From Pieris napi (lineage: Eukaryota > Arthropoda > Insecta > Lepidoptera > Pieridae), in contig NC_062244.1 in the NCBI RefSeq assembly GCF_905475465.1, positions 11,154,001-11,218,000 on the forward strand: 64,000 nucleotides of DNA, read 5' to 3'. A program made the translations under genes and the position numbers. Below are positions 10,488 through 21,150 of the stretch, in pieces (the stretch's first letter is position 1; the number at the start of each line of letters is the position of its first letter). The notes under the pieces are model-generated. The model was given only the letters and a program-made list of their open reading frames with translations. It was not told where the DNA came from and searched no databases.

Positions 10488-10707
10488 CATCGATAAAAGT
10501 ACTCCGCTTCATTCGGCCTAAAGTTGCTGATCTAGGACTTGCCGGGGCCTTTTCAAATACTTGAGAGTACTGGCCTTTTTCCCCGGCCTTAACCATTACA
10601 GTCCCAGGAGATCGGTTGGTTCTTGGTGGAAACGACGTGTATTGGTTGCTCTCTATTGGCTGAGGAAGCAATCTTTGTTGCTCGTGCAGTTGAAAATGAT
10701 TCTCCAT
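10488..10707 (-). CDS. K2P potassium channel, exon for the proximal M2-M3 loop
   Basis: The exon is 220 bp: 73 codons plus one base (G) that joins AA of the next exon to make Glu. It directly follows an AATTACAG acceptor and happens to begin with ATG (MENHFQLHEQQRLLPQPIES). The upstream pore-1 exon ends in phase 0, so this Met is internal rather than the start. The content is hydrophilic: Gln/Pro-rich, then basic (KAGEKGQYSQVFEKAPASP..ATLGRMKRSTFID). Together with the next exon and the start of the last one, it gives an M2-M3 loop of roughly 200 residues. That is much longer than in most K2P channels, although TRESK- and TWK-type members also have enlarged loops. Confidence 0.9.
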
Positions 10708-11321
10708 CTGTAATTCAAGTGAGTACTGAGTCTGTTATTATTATTATGTATATAAGCACACTAGCAGTAATAAGCTGATGCGCGCGTATTTTGAGATTTG
10801 GAAAACTGTCCAATCTATTTTTAAAAGAGTTCAAAGATGGTGCACTGATTACACTTTCCGGAAGCCTTTTTCAGTCGGCCACTACTCGGTTTGGGTTCTC
10901 CCAAGAAGAACTTTCTAGTTCTTTAGGGAATTTGTATTATGTTGAGTAGTCTTAAGTTTTACAGAACTACCCCTCCAATGTGTATTTTCACTTAAAATAG
11001 AGAGCTTCTCGTTATGTAACTTAAATAAGTGTTAATATATTATACTGGGCGTCAGCAATAAAGGCTTAATAAAAATAATATAAATTATAATAATATCACA
11101 ACTAAAATACAGATTCAGTTGGGTCTATAACCTAACAAAAGTTCTGGGTTTCATCTAGGGAAAACTACCAGGGAATAAGTAGTTTCCCCTAGATGGGCTG
11201 AATTGATGAATGCTCTAAGAGAATGTAACAAAAAATACACACAACGAAACAAGTTGTTAGCTTCAACGCAAAACACGTTTCAACGTTTTAACTCAACAAG
11301 CGAACAGTCCACAATTTGTAC
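10708..11321 (-). other. K2P intron
   Basis: The donor is GAAGAG/GTACAA; the acceptor is AATTACAG. It holds the hairpin at 11152-11195. The segment 10790-10920 (TTTCCGGAAGCC..CCCAAGAAGAAC) has a repeat-like, GC-richer look but was not matched. Confidence 0.8.
11152..11195. repeat. 17-bp inverted repeat (hairpin) in K2P intron
   Basis: CATCTAGGGAAAACTAC (11152-11168) pairs with GTAGTTTCCCCTAGATG (11179-11195) with a single mismatch and a 10-base loop. It may be the end pair of a very short mobile element or an RNA hairpin in the intron. Confidence 0.8.
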
Positions 11322-11506
11322 CTCTTCTTTCCGCCATGTATTAGGCACTTTATCTTTTGTAGCTCGCAGCCAAGCTAATCGAGCGAGTCTTGCCAATGAC
11401 GCGCCGAGTCCAGCCAAACAGGCCAACGCCAAGGGTACACCTGCTGCCGCATATGCAACTGTAGCTGCTCTCCCTGCAGCAGTTCGTGGTGAAACGTTCC
11501 CATATC
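11322..11506 (-). CDS. K2P potassium channel, exon for pore-1 filter and M2
   Basis: The exon is 185 bp: two bases that complete the first Gly of the filter GYG, then 61 codons. The acceptor is AATATGTTTAG. The donor is taken as GAAGAG/GTACAA because it keeps phase 0 into the next exon; GATAAA/GTGCCT is an alternative with the same phase. The product starts GYGNVSPRTAAGRAAT, the pore-1 exit and the link to M2. It continues with an Ala/Leu-rich M2 (YAAAGVPLALACLAGLGASL) and a basic cytoplasmic start (ARLARLAWLRATKDK). An intron inside the GYG codons is, from memory, a recurrent position in animal K2P genes. The 106-codon plus-strand frame over this exon is its antisense shadow. Confidence 0.93.
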
Positions 11507-12463
11507 CTAAACATATTAAATAGTGTATAAGAGAACATATTTATTTACTAATAAAATGCCTTCTTTGTGAGATTATCATAATAAAAACTGTAAGGAGTTA
11601 TTTTATTACATCCAAAACTTACTTTTGATATATTTTAAATTCATTCAGAAATATTCTAACACAATTAAAGAGAAAAATCTTTTTTATACATAATAGAAGT
11701 ACATTTAGTTAAAAATAAAGTGCACTAGCTCCCACACAAGGATTCCCCGTGTCGGGGGCAGCTAGCTTCTTCCGTTTAACTACTTGACAATAATTTCTAC
11801 ATAACACCTATAATTTTATAATTAACTATTGTTCCACAATAAAAATAATTTTTCCTTTCATCATAGGAGAAGTTAAGTAGTTGTTGTGAATGTTTAAAGT
11901 TTTGAATCGTTAGTGAAAATTTGGTTTTGAAGAAAGTGGATAAAGAAAAAGCGTTGGGCGACAAAAGTGCGTGTTTTATGAATGAAACTCAAAAAAACTT
12001 TATTCATATCGGTAACACTTATGAACGTCAACAGAAAAGATGTTAAATTGATTCTGTCTTATAAATTGTTTGAACTGGGGCAAAAAATATTTAAATAATT
12101 GTTATTATAAATAGTATTTATAATTTCTTTTATTGATTATTTACCTTTAGCAAGACTTTTGAATGAATTCAGTGTTAATTTTCTAATTTCGCTTGGGAGT
12201 AAAAATGAATACAATTTCCATATAAGGAGTGGTTTATCTTCTGGAGACTGGTTGGTCGTACGCTTAGATAATCGTACCGCGTTGTGTATGATGTGGTGGG
12301 TCGGTGTTATGTCAATTTTATACTATGTAGTTACTAATATACAAACTATAAAGTCTTCTACACACTTGACTTTTAGCAAATGATCGCTTATTGTTTTGTC
12401 AGCTTAAACTAATTTAATAACCACTGACTTCTTCAAGTTAATGCATTATGATAAAAGACATAC
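11507..12463 (-). other. K2P intron with LINE-tail fragment
   Basis: The donor is ACAATAG/GTATGT; the acceptor is TTTAG. A short LINE tail lies at 11981-12036. The rest is AT-rich and unassigned. Confidence 0.85.
11981..12036 (-). mobile_element. LINE 3'-tail fragment
   Basis: AACTTTATTCATATCGGTAACACTTATGAACGTCA matches the 3' tail also seen at 5090, 18585 and 49470. Only the last part of the element is present. Confidence 0.65.
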
Positions 12464-12649
12464 CTATTGTAGTTATTAATGTGATGCAATATATGAGAGA
12501 TCCAGAAAATGTCCATTTAGTATCAAGCACCAGTTCTGGAGACCGCACGTCTGCTTGCCTCGCGGCCGCTACTATGGAAGACTCAAACTTGCGAAGCTGT
12601 TCGTGCACCAATCTCGTCCAATTCCTCTCGTATAATACATTTAGGCGTT
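12464..12649 (-). CDS. K2P potassium channel, exon for pore-1 helix
   Basis: The exon is 186 bp: two bases, 61 codons, then the G that starts GGA of the GYG filter. The acceptor is CTTTTTTGTTGCAG and the donor ATAG/GTATGT; both are strong. It encodes the extracellular cap region after M1 (RLNVLYERNWTRLVHEQLRK..SSIVAAARQADV) and the first pore helix with the start of the filter (WTFSGSLIYCITLITTIG). Joined to the next exon it gives the hallmark TTIGGYG. Its phase requires an upstream exon that ends with one base of a Lys, Glu or Gln codon and carries M1. No such exon was identified up to the end of the window, so the gene is incomplete here. Confidence 0.93.
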
Positions 12650-12822
12650 CTGCAACAAAAAAGGTCCTTATTTATTTAATGAATACTTAGAATATTGTGA
12701 GCCTAATAGCCCTTGGATTTCTAAGGATGCCGTTCGACTTTTCACAAATAAATTTTTATATGTTTGAGATTAATGCACGCCTATTTAGTGAAGACATGCT
12801 GTCTTGCTGTGTGTTCCAATGT

Positions 12823-13050
12823 ACGACTCTTATCCCTGAGGTCGTTGGTTCGATTGCCGGCTATGCACCAATGGACTTTCTGTCTAAGTGCGCATATGAC
12901 ACTCGCTTGTACGGTGAAGGAAGATATCGTGAGGAAACCGGGCATGACTGACCAACCCAAAAAAAGTAGATGGCGTGTGTCAGGCACAGGAGGCTGATCA
13001 CCTTTTAGAAACGATTACGGAACAGATACAGATATCTGAGGCCCAGACAA
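12823..13050 (+). mobile_element. tRNA-derived SINE, first family, 5'-truncated
   Basis: It begins at ACGACTCTTATCCCTGAGG, then box B-like GGTTCGATTGCCGGC, the body CACCAATGGACTTTC and GGCTGATCACC, and ends GAGGCCCAGAC. The box A end is missing. Three overlapping short frames here are products of the SINE. Confidence 0.85.
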
Positions 13051-13141
13051 GCGGAGAACGGTTGATCACCTATATGGATATGCTTATACTAATCATACTT
13101 GAGTATACCGACTCCTATTAAAGATTGTAGCGGATTTCGTA

Positions 13142-13360
13142 TCTTAATATATATAAATTACGCGTCACGTTGTTTGTCCGCTATGGACTCCTAAACAACC
13201 GATTTCAATCAAATTTGCACACCGTGTGCAGTTTGATCTAACTTAAAAGATAGGATAGCTTACATCTCAATTTATACCCGTATTACAATTATCTGTTAGC
13301 TTCAAAGATGCCGGTAACTGTTGATTGGATTGAGTAACAGATGGCACTGTGTAACATTCA
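13142..13360 (+). mobile_element. non-autonomous Helitron, 3'-truncated
   Basis: It starts TCTTAATATATATAAATTAC right after an A, then GTCACGTTGTTTGTCCGC..GGACTCCTAAAC. It matches the 5' part of the copies at 40524 (+) and 46937 (-). The CTAG end is lost. Confidence 0.75.
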
Positions 13361-13699
13361 ATTGTTCTTACTTTTTCAATTTTTGGTTTAGCATAGACGG
13401 CCACGTGTCATTTAAACTGAAGTAAAATTCATATTATAGAAAAAGTAATACAGCTATTTTATAGTTTGTTACATTATATTAATAGGTGGGTTTAGACAGT
13501 AAGAATTCAAACATGTCAATATTAAATTTTTTTTTTCTTCATTTATTTTAGATAGACAAAAGCTTAAAGGCATAATTAGAATTGAATGCTGATTTAAAAA
13601 AAATTTTTAGCAAGAACGACACATCCTAGGAAAATAGAGTATATATAATATATTTGGATATATTATTAGACATTTATATGTACGTATATTAATATAAGA

Positions 13700-14120
13700 T
13701 AAGAATGAGAAGAGAATCAACGATTCAAGAAACCGAAGTGGTGCCGTACAGTTGCAGATGATGCAAAGAGAGCCGGAAAGACTTGAAGCGGGGTGAAATA
13801 CAAGGCTCAAGACCGAACGCTATGGAGATTCACTGAGGATGCCCTCTGCCCCAACTATGGGTTATGGGACATAAAGTATATTAATATAAGTAGATGCTAC
13901 ATTGCGATTGATTTGCTATTTTAAAAGAGTACCGAGAGTTTTTTACGCCGGCTTTTTCTCTCGGCCTACAAACACCCGCTGTCTTCTTTGCCGATGAGTA
14001 GGGACAAATTGTGTACATGTGTACAAAGTGATACATGTACCTTATGTTCCATTATAAACATATTTTATTTTACTTTTATTTATTACGCTTTATGACAAAT
14101 AAATTTCGTTCAAACAAATA
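13700..14120 (+). mobile_element. LINE 3' fragment: reverse-transcriptase tail plus 3' UTR
   Basis: 13713-13866 encodes a decayed RT C-terminus (PKWCRTVADDAKRAGKT, a stop, then SGVKYKAQDRTLWR). It has the same pattern as the minus-strand fragment at 57764-58075. The following block (ACGCCGGCTTTTTCTCTCGG) and an ending with ACAAATAAATTTCG look like the element's 3' UTR. No full RT domain is present. Confidence 0.72.
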
Positions 14121-15255
14121 GGCTTATAAATAATTCACTCATTATATTGGATAGGTTTTCGGTTCACGTGTAATTACATTATAAAACTTTAATAATGTTT
14201 TAAAACAACGTCAATTTTAATTAAATTACTGAATTGATAATATAATGTATCATAATATGATGAATATTATGATAATTTATAGAGAGCTTTTAGAAAAATT
14301 ATCCCGATATATCAATAAAAACATGATTGTCTAATCTCTTCGGAATATAGGATAAATTCTAAAAGTAGAATTTAACATTTCAAGTTAAGAGGCCATTATA
14401 ACTTCGATGGAGCTTCGGCGAAATTAATGAGGTCCGCAATCAGACGTTTAGTTAATCAGAACTGAAAAGAACCATTTAACTTTTAAGTATTTAGCCTTTA
14501 TTTAAACAAAAGAATGCGGAAATTCGCACGTTTATTTTCGGATGTGAGAAACAAAAGACGGCGTGGACATCGCGCTGTTGGGCCGTTTCCTGATGTCTTC
14601 GAGTCTAATAGAATTCAAATACCTTTCGTAAGATTTCTGAAACAGTGCAGATCATTTCGATATCCATGAACCTCTTAGCAAAATTAATACTAATAGTTAA
14701 TACTAATAAAATGTTAAAATTTTCAATGGTATTATAGATTTAACAAAATAATAGCAAAGATTAGCTAATGATGTATGTGTAGCAGTTTATTGTAGTCGAT
14801 ATAAATTGATAATAAAGATAATATTTTTTAGAAGTAAATGTGAAGTTAATTGGTTTAGGTCGGAAACACAAATCAGTTTGTGCTACACCAAATATAGTTT
14901 TATGCTTTTATAACGTCAATTACAGTTTATGATAGACATAGATAAACAAAATGTGGTGATATTAATTTGTTGTTGGCGTTATGGAAAAATATTAAAAGAT
15001 AATGTAGGAACTACAACCCGGCCGCAAGTATTAAAATACCTCGTGGCTTTTGCGAGTGAATTGGTCTTGTTCTTAGGAAATGAATTGTCAAATCGTTGAC
15101 ACCGGTAGCCAACATCATTTCACAAATCATTACATCAAAAACAGATAGTTTCAGAAAAGTGATATCCATGTTTCATACTCAGAGTTCAGTTAGTAGTTAT
15201 TATAAAAAATATAAATACGATTGAAATTTAAAAATAAATAGACATAGACATAGCA
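14121..15255. other. no recognised feature
   Basis: AT-rich sequence. 14510-14610 is less AT-rich and is open in one minus-strand frame for about 35 codons, with no recognisable motif. I looked here for the missing M1 exon of the K2P channel and did not find a hydrophobic segment. Confidence 0.4.
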
Positions 15256-15262
15256 TTTATTA

Positions 15263-15499
15263 CTAACAAAAACACACACACATAAAATAACAATAATCAA
15301 GGAAAAAAAATGAGAGAGTACAATTTTTTTTTCCTTTTCCCTTTCGGTTCATTTCAAGTGTGTAATGCGTGTGTGCTGTGGTTGTAATTGGCTTTGGCGC
15401 AGCATTATGCTGACGAGTAGACTGTACCACAGCGCTCGTCATTCTGCCAGAGACCACAGCGGCCATAGCTAATAAAACAACCAGCAATAATTTAAACAA
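15263..15499 (-). CDS. possible small secreted peptide (uncertain start)
   Basis: The frame encodes a strong signal-peptide-like leader, FKLLLVVLLAMAAVVSG, followed by RMTSAVVQSTRQ..APKPITTTAHTH, a basic patch (NRKGKGKK) and a Cys-containing hydrophobic end. The frame opens after a TAG and has TTG, not ATG, before the leader. A true start would therefore need an upstream exon (AAG sites exist just upstream but without a pyrimidine tract) or the gene has lost its start. The first internal ATG falls inside the leader. AATAAA directly follows the stop (15256-15261 on the minus strand), as at the end of a transcript. No family is recognised. It may be a decayed gene or a chance ORF. Confidence 0.35.
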   Translation of the reverse strand: MFKLLLVVLLAMAAVVSGRMTSAVVQSTRQHNAAPKPITTTAHTHYTLEMNRKGKGKKNCTLSFFFLDYCYFMCVCFC

Positions 15500-16349
15500 G
15501 TCCGTATCTTGCTAGTTTTTATTTTTATGGCACACACATTTTACGTCTGTTGTAATGATTATTTTTTATCCATTTATAACAAAACAAGTCGACCAAACTT
15601 GCATTGTAAGCCTAACATAGTTTCTTTATGTTTTCCTTTAACGAGCTATGTTAATTGCGCTCTGAGAAAGAAAAGATTTGAACGTACGGAGTTTACAACA
15701 CTGCACAGTTCGTATTTCGGCCTCAGCTTGAGGCTAAATTTGACTGATGCAATTTCAGTTGTAGCTGGATTAACGAGAGCCCAAGTGACCAAGTCTACAG
15801 TGCGATTTCTCTAACCTAGTTTCGTTTTTATTAAGTTTTAGGTTAGTTTATATCAATCATAAATAAATATATCATCATATCACCTTAATTGTTATCTTAA
15901 TATAGCAGTAAACAGTTAACATAAAAATAATACGTTAAACTATAAATTCGGGTTTTTGAAGTCGCTTAATAATAAAAATAGATCGATAAGAAGAATGGTA
16001 AAACACAATTTTTATGACAAATAATTTGCTAAGGTTTCAGATTGTTTTCTCATTCAAGTAAGTTATCATCATATTTATTTTATCAAGTGAATTTATTATC
16101 AAAATTTTGTATTAAAAATACTTTTTATAAATGAACGAAAACAATAATATCGCATCACATTTATTTTATTTGAAAAGTAAAACAATATTTATGTACAATG
16201 TCGTTAAAAAGCTCTTAATTAAGCTTAACGTGCGGGCGACAGTACAAGAAAAGTTTAATTTAGTCTTAATGAGTTAAAACGCTATTTAAAAAACATACAT
16301 AATTATGATTCCGAATATCATCTATATTTCATCACAAGAATCAGTGTTT
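15500..16349. other. no recognised feature
   Basis: A 101-codon plus-strand frame (15509-15814) without a motif or splice support covers part of it. The remainder is very AT-rich. Confidence 0.4.
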
Positions 16350-16620
16350 GAGCAGTGTTAGCCCAGTGGCTTCAATGTGTGGCTTTCCTAAGGTCTTAGG
16401 TTTGAATCCCGGCACTTTTGGACTGGACTGGACTTTTTATCTATATACATTTTAAATTCCCTCGTTCGGTGAGGGAAAACATCGAGAGGAAATCAGCATG
16501 CATTAGACCCAAAAGTCGACAGCGTATGTCACAGAAAGCTGATCACCTACTTGCTTATTATAAAAAAAATCGCGAAATGGATACAGAAATTAGAAAGTAA
16601 AAATTGTAGCACCACTGATT
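16350..16620 (+). mobile_element. tRNA-derived SINE, first family
   Basis: GAGCAGTGTTAGCCCAGTGGC (box A region), GGTTTGAATCCCGGC (box B region), a body with GAAAACATCGAGAGGAAA, and an end at TTGTAGCACCACTGATTT. Confidence 0.87.
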
Positions 16621-16920
16621 TTTTTAAACTGCCTTTCAAATAGAAAAAACAAAGCAGTCAGTTGAGTATTACTTAAAGCATTTCATCTATTTAACATTGA
16701 ACTATTTTAAAAACAAAACCTTTGAAACTCTTTTAAACAATAATAAATATGACCTCGATCCAATAACGAAACAGAGTCAATAAAAGGAATGTCATAAAAT
16801 GTATAAAAAAATGAATTTTTAATTTATTATACTGCCAATTCATCTAAATTAAATAAAAATTAATTAAATCAATTCATTATTCATGTAAATTTACCTGTTT
16901 AAAGATGCAATATTGTATAA

Positions 16921-17080
16921 CGTGCTGTGGTGGATGGCAGTGGTGCAAAAAACTGCTTTAAAAAAACGCTCAGTTGTCGGACGTTTTTGGAATTTGGAAA
17001 ATTCAGATTGTAAACCTTGGGAGCAGTGAAGTCGCTCCGTAAAGCCTGCGAAGTTCCAAGTGCCCTTCTTTGCTTCAGAA
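16921..17080 (+). mobile_element. Lep1-like repeat, 3' body fragment
   Basis: GTGGTGCAAAAAACTGC..AAAAAACGCTCAGTTG matches the inner part of the long copy at 31780-32290 (GTGGTGCGCGGCAAAAACTGCC..AAAAACGCTCAGTTG). The following GC-richer 80 bases may belong to it. Confidence 0.65.
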
Positions 17081-17641
17081 AGGAGCTAGGCTAGCTTAGT
17101 TAGCCAGGAATTTACGCACAACGGACCTAGTGAGAGTCTAAGTGCGAAAAAACCTTGGGAATGAATAAGGGACGACAATGTTAATGTTCTGTTAGAGGGT
17201 ACTGTTACTATTTGTATAAGAACATATCACCAGCTACAGACTTCTCCAGTCTATTACAGCCAGCATGTTAAAAAAGATAAGCTTTGAGTGTGTTGTCTAA
17301 AAACGTGTCTTGCCATACATGAAATCCCATAACAACACGATCAAGTGATGAGCCCGAATGATATGACAATATTAGCTCTCGGTTCATGCTTATATCGTCT
17401 GCGAAATCACGAACGCAATACCGCTAGTCCGTGCCTACACGTGAGTTTTTCCAACTGCCGAATAGATCGTATCTATATTGAATTACCAAGTTTTACGTCG
17501 GCAGATAACTGGAAACGTGTTCCGGAATAAGTCTAAAGGGTTATTGGAAAATGTTGAGATTTTTTTAAATATAATCAAAAATGTGAACTGAGTTATATGA
17601 GCGCTAAGTGATTTTGGAATATTTTATTTTGTTATATTAAA
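17081..17641. other. no recognised feature
   Basis: A 61-codon frame at 17345-17530 lies in a slightly GC-richer patch. No domain, repeat match or splice sites support it. Confidence 0.4.
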
Positions 17642-17860
17642 AGGCGTTAATATAACTGGGCCTGAGATTTCTGTATCTGTTTCATGATATGTCAATCTAA
17701 TAATGGGTGTTCAGCCTCCTATGACACATGACCTCGACTTTTTGGGTCTAAGCCTAGACTCTAAGGCAAGCCGGTTTCCTCACGATGGTTTCCTTCACCG
17801 TTTGACCGAATGTTAAATACGCACATGGAAAGAAAGTCCATTAGTGTACAGCAGGGGACT
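17642..17860 (-). mobile_element. tRNA-derived SINE, first family, truncated
   Basis: The 3' part on the minus strand is preserved (complement of GGGCCTGAGATTTCTGTATC, GGTTTCCTCACGATG, AAGAAAGTCCATTAG). It stops before box B. Confidence 0.82.
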
Positions 17861-18451
17861 ATTTTGTAATAACAACTAATAACTTTTTAGGCAAAGTTTT
17901 TTGGTGTAGCAAGTTCACACACATGCAGGGTAGAACCTACAAAACTGCTCTAAGAATACACTATTCGAATAGTGAAGTTTTTTGAGAAATATGTTTATCA
18001 CATTTTAAATTGTCCTAAATTATATAAAGTCCTGTTTTATGTAAAGGATATTTTAAATACATACCATGATTTATATTTTATTGAAAAACCAATACTCGGC
18101 TTAATATAGCGTGATGAAATTGGATTTAAAATGACTAATTAATGGAGTAAAAATCTCATTGGGTATTCACGAATGTAAACCACGTTGCATAAAATTAAAA
18201 CGACATTTATCTGAATTTTTCAATCATTCATACGCCTATTTAATGACTGAATTAATCATTTATGATTTTTTAAATCAAATTAATTAATTAATTATTAATT
18301 CTTTACTTTCTGTTGTTTAACTATTTTGCAGCATTCTTAAGTTTAATTATATTAATTTAATATTTGACTTAAATACCGCATTCTCTTTTAGATATCGTTA
18401 GACAACAAAATGACATCGTAACCAAACCTTTGACTTAGTAGAAAACCAGTA
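17861..18451. other. no recognised feature
   Basis: Very AT-rich sequence with TTAATTAATTAATTATTAATT at about 18278-18300; nothing else. Confidence 0.4.
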
Positions 18452-18560
18452 TCCTTTTTTTAGGGGGCAAACTAGCCTAAGGGACTCCCAAAAAGGGAAG
18501 TCATCGGCCATGGGCACTCATTTTAGTGGGTGCGTTGCCGGCCTTTGAGAGAGGAGTATT
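18452..18560 (+). mobile_element. Lep1-like repeat, degraded
   Basis: TTTTTTTAGGGGGCAAAC opens as in other copies, followed by GGCCATGGGCACTC..GTGCGTTGCCGGCCTTTGAG. The middle diverges. Confidence 0.65.
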
Positions 18561-18715
18561 ACTTAAATTCAAAATAACTCTTATTCATATAGGTAACCAA
18601 GTATACATACGAACGTCATCGGAATAGATGTTCCATTGATTCTTAATGTACATTTACTACCAGTTCGAAAGTCAAGGGCTTGCACTCTTTCTATAAACAA
18701 TTGGAGGTTGTATCT
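18561..18715 (-). mobile_element. LINE 3'-tail fragment
   Basis: CTCTTATTCATATAGGTAAC..ATACGAACGTCATC and TACATTTACTACCAGTTCG match the minus-strand LINE tail at 5056-5425. It abuts the Lep1-like fragment. Confidence 0.65.
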
Positions 18716-19264
18716 CACAGGTCGCTAGGTCGCGTCTTGTCTTTTTGTTCTAGTCTTTTAGTTCTTTTTTGTGTTGTACTCTTGTGAAGAGCCGATGCCT
18801 ACTGCTATCCTTTTGACTATCATGTAAGTTTAGTCACGTATCACTTTATACTTGTAGTACGCTTACAGTGCCTACATCACTCTTTCGTCCTTATGTTTTA
18901 CTATAAATTGAATGGTCACATCTATCAGCATTTCCTTTGTCACCTTAATCAGAATATTATTTGAAACTATACCATTTAATAATTAGATTAGTTAACTCAA
19001 GACATCGAATTCAAAGAGCAGCGAACGATAAATTGTTTCGTTCAATGGACCGAAACGAAATTCACATATTAGGTTTGATTACAAAGCCAACAGTATCTGA
19101 TACAGATGAGACTGAACTCAATGATTTTAGAACATGAGTGATGAAACTTATTTGCAATAAAAGCATGATATGATTTAAACAAATCCGAATTATGGGGAAA
19201 TATGTTTTACAGTATAATGCCTGATAAACGCTGTGCACGCTAGCCTTTTAAATTAAAGTTTAAA
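18716..19264. other. no recognised feature
   Basis: Unassigned AT-rich DNA; short frames only. Confidence 0.4.
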
Positions 19265-19500
19265 GGTTAAGCCTTGAGTTAAGTTCGTTGGAGGTTGTTG
19301 GAGGGATGTTCTAATAAATGAAACTTTTTGTTTGAAGCTGTCAAATGGCTTTCATTGTTTAAAACATGAGCTTATAACTAACATACAATTAAGGGTAGTC
19401 GGGTTGCGACGCTGGTTAAAAAACTAACTTTTCTTAATTTTTAAAGTTAAGTGACACTTCTGTTACCTATAAAGAATATAAGTGTAGTTTAATTGGACCA
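19265..19500 (+). repeat. unclassified repeat, partner of 54095-54305
   Basis: Motifs occur in the order AAGTTCGTTGGAGGTTG, TTTGAAGCTGTCAAATGG, AAAACATGAGCTTATAACTAA, AGTCGGGTTGCGACGCT and AAGTGACACTTCTGTTA. The same order recurs on the minus strand at 54095-54305 with moderate divergence. There is no ORF and the termini are not defined. Confidence 0.65.
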
Positions 19501-19919
19501 AAAACATTGGCGCTCATTTTGCCTTTAAGTGTGCGATGTTTGCTAACCTTTGGTTTGCGCTTCTAATTATTAACTAAAATATTAATATGTAACATTACTC
19601 TAGCAATATTTTATTTACTAATACATAATACATAAATAAAATAAACATATAAATATTACTTAATTTATATTGTATGTGATCGTAAAGATTCTAATATGTT
19701 AGTGATGAATTTACGACAAAATAATGTTCTGAACATAATATCAATGCTGTAATATTGTAAGCAATTTCTTCCCCGTTTTATTAACTTGAATCCTTTGTAT
19801 CCCACATAGTAAGGCGGGATTAATATATCGACAACAGTATCTTATAACAAGAAAACGGTTCAGATAACCTTTGTAAACGTACACACAACAAAATTGTATT
19901 TTTTACAGTAATAGACGTT

Positions 19920-20255
19920 AGTGTATTCTTTGGTATTATTAAAATTAGTTTTTGATTGCATGCAAATAATTAATTACAATTAAATAATCAAAGACTGGAA
20001 AAGGAGTCATTATAGTCAATAAAGTTCAGTTTACATTTGAAAAATTAAATAAATAAATATTTATTATTATTCTCTTACATTAATAATGTAACATAAATTC
20101 TATTATTATTCGAATGTTGTTTTTAAATTATGTCCAATACTGTAGCATCTTCCGTGGGCAACTTCATTCTGTTAATTTTGTGTCACGGTGCGCGCGCATC
20201 GTTAAATTCACTCTCATCAATTTTTCATAACGCGCCTAAAGAAGTATAACTTCAA
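19920..20255. mobile_element. MITE, GAAGT..ACTTC family, copy 1
   Basis: The right terminus GCGCCTAAAGAAGTATAACTTC is intact. The left one is decayed to TATTCTTTGGTATTATT. The internal sequence (CAAAGACTGGAAAAGGAGTC, CTGTAGCATCTTCCGTGGGC, GTGTCACGGTGCGCG) is almost identical to the copy at 60074-60440. Confidence 0.78.
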
Positions 20256-20984
20256 AAATAGATATTATTAATATGATTAATGAATACTAAACAAACTGTT
20301 TGTGCTATATATGTGCGTAAAATCGGTTGAATTTAGCTTCAGAAGCTAATGCTGGCTTTGAATGTATATCTAACACAACATGTACGATATCATGAATTCA
20401 TTGTCTATGGAAAAGAACGAAAACCAAAATAGAATAATATACTGATAATTAAATATTTATTTATTGATACGAAACAGAAAACATAACTCAATAAATGTAC
20501 TAATAAATAAGAAAACAAAACTGAAATGAAACATTAAACCAGCAAATTTTTTTTAAGAAGAAAACATTAAAATATAAGTCACTTAACAGTCTTTCAACAT
20601 CTTTGGCCATAAATACCGAGGAATTAAACGGATTAATTCAACTGTAATTGGCATTTGCCGTTGTGCTTTTGGCGATCATTCGCCGGTCACGCAAAGCCTC
20701 ACTCTGTCCCTGTTTCGATCAAACTTTATTCCATTTTCCTCTATTGTTGCCGTTATTTTCGCGGTTTATCACGAACAAGCTTCAGAGTTTTCAGTTTATT
20801 TTTAGAAGTGTTTTGCCTCTGAAAGAGGAAACGATCCTATTGTTGGAAAAACGGATACTAGTTTGCATTCTAGGTAGAGCGTCTACGTCAAATATTTGGG
20901 TATTCGTGTTGACAATTTTTGCGTGTATATAAAATCAATGTAATATAATATGAAGACTGGAAGTCATTGGATCAGTTTTTGTCG
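20256..20984. other. no supported gene
   Basis: A 94-codon plus-strand frame at 20648-20932 sits in a less AT-rich patch (FHFPLLLPLFSRFI, hydrophobic). It has no recognisable domain, no splice support and no conserved repeat match. I leave it unassigned. Confidence 0.35.
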
Positions 20985-21150
20985 CGTGTCCACTATGTGG
21001 AACCAGTTGCTCATTTGAGTATTTCCGAACCAATTCTTAAATGGCTGGCAACGCACTTTCGAACCCTTTGGCAGTGTGAGTGTCTATGGGCGGCGGTATT
21101 AGTTAACATCAGATGAGCCTTCTGCCCATTTGCCCCAGTTACATAAAAAT
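20985..21150 (-). mobile_element. Lep1-like repeat
   Basis: Complement of the standard body: TATTTCCGAACCAATTC, GGCTGGCAACGCAC, GGCAGTGTGAGTGTC, GGGCGGCGGTATTAG and CATCAGATGAGCCTTCTGCC. Confidence 0.78.

Noticed and set aside
11203..11523. 106-codon plus-strand ORF
   Set aside because: Antisense shadow of the K2P pore-1/M2 exon, whose own frame, splice sites and GYG motif are convincing.
20648..20932. 94-codon hydrophobic ORF
   Set aside because: Considered as the missing K2P M1 exon, but it is on the opposite strand, lacks an M1-like pattern and has no suitable donor phase.
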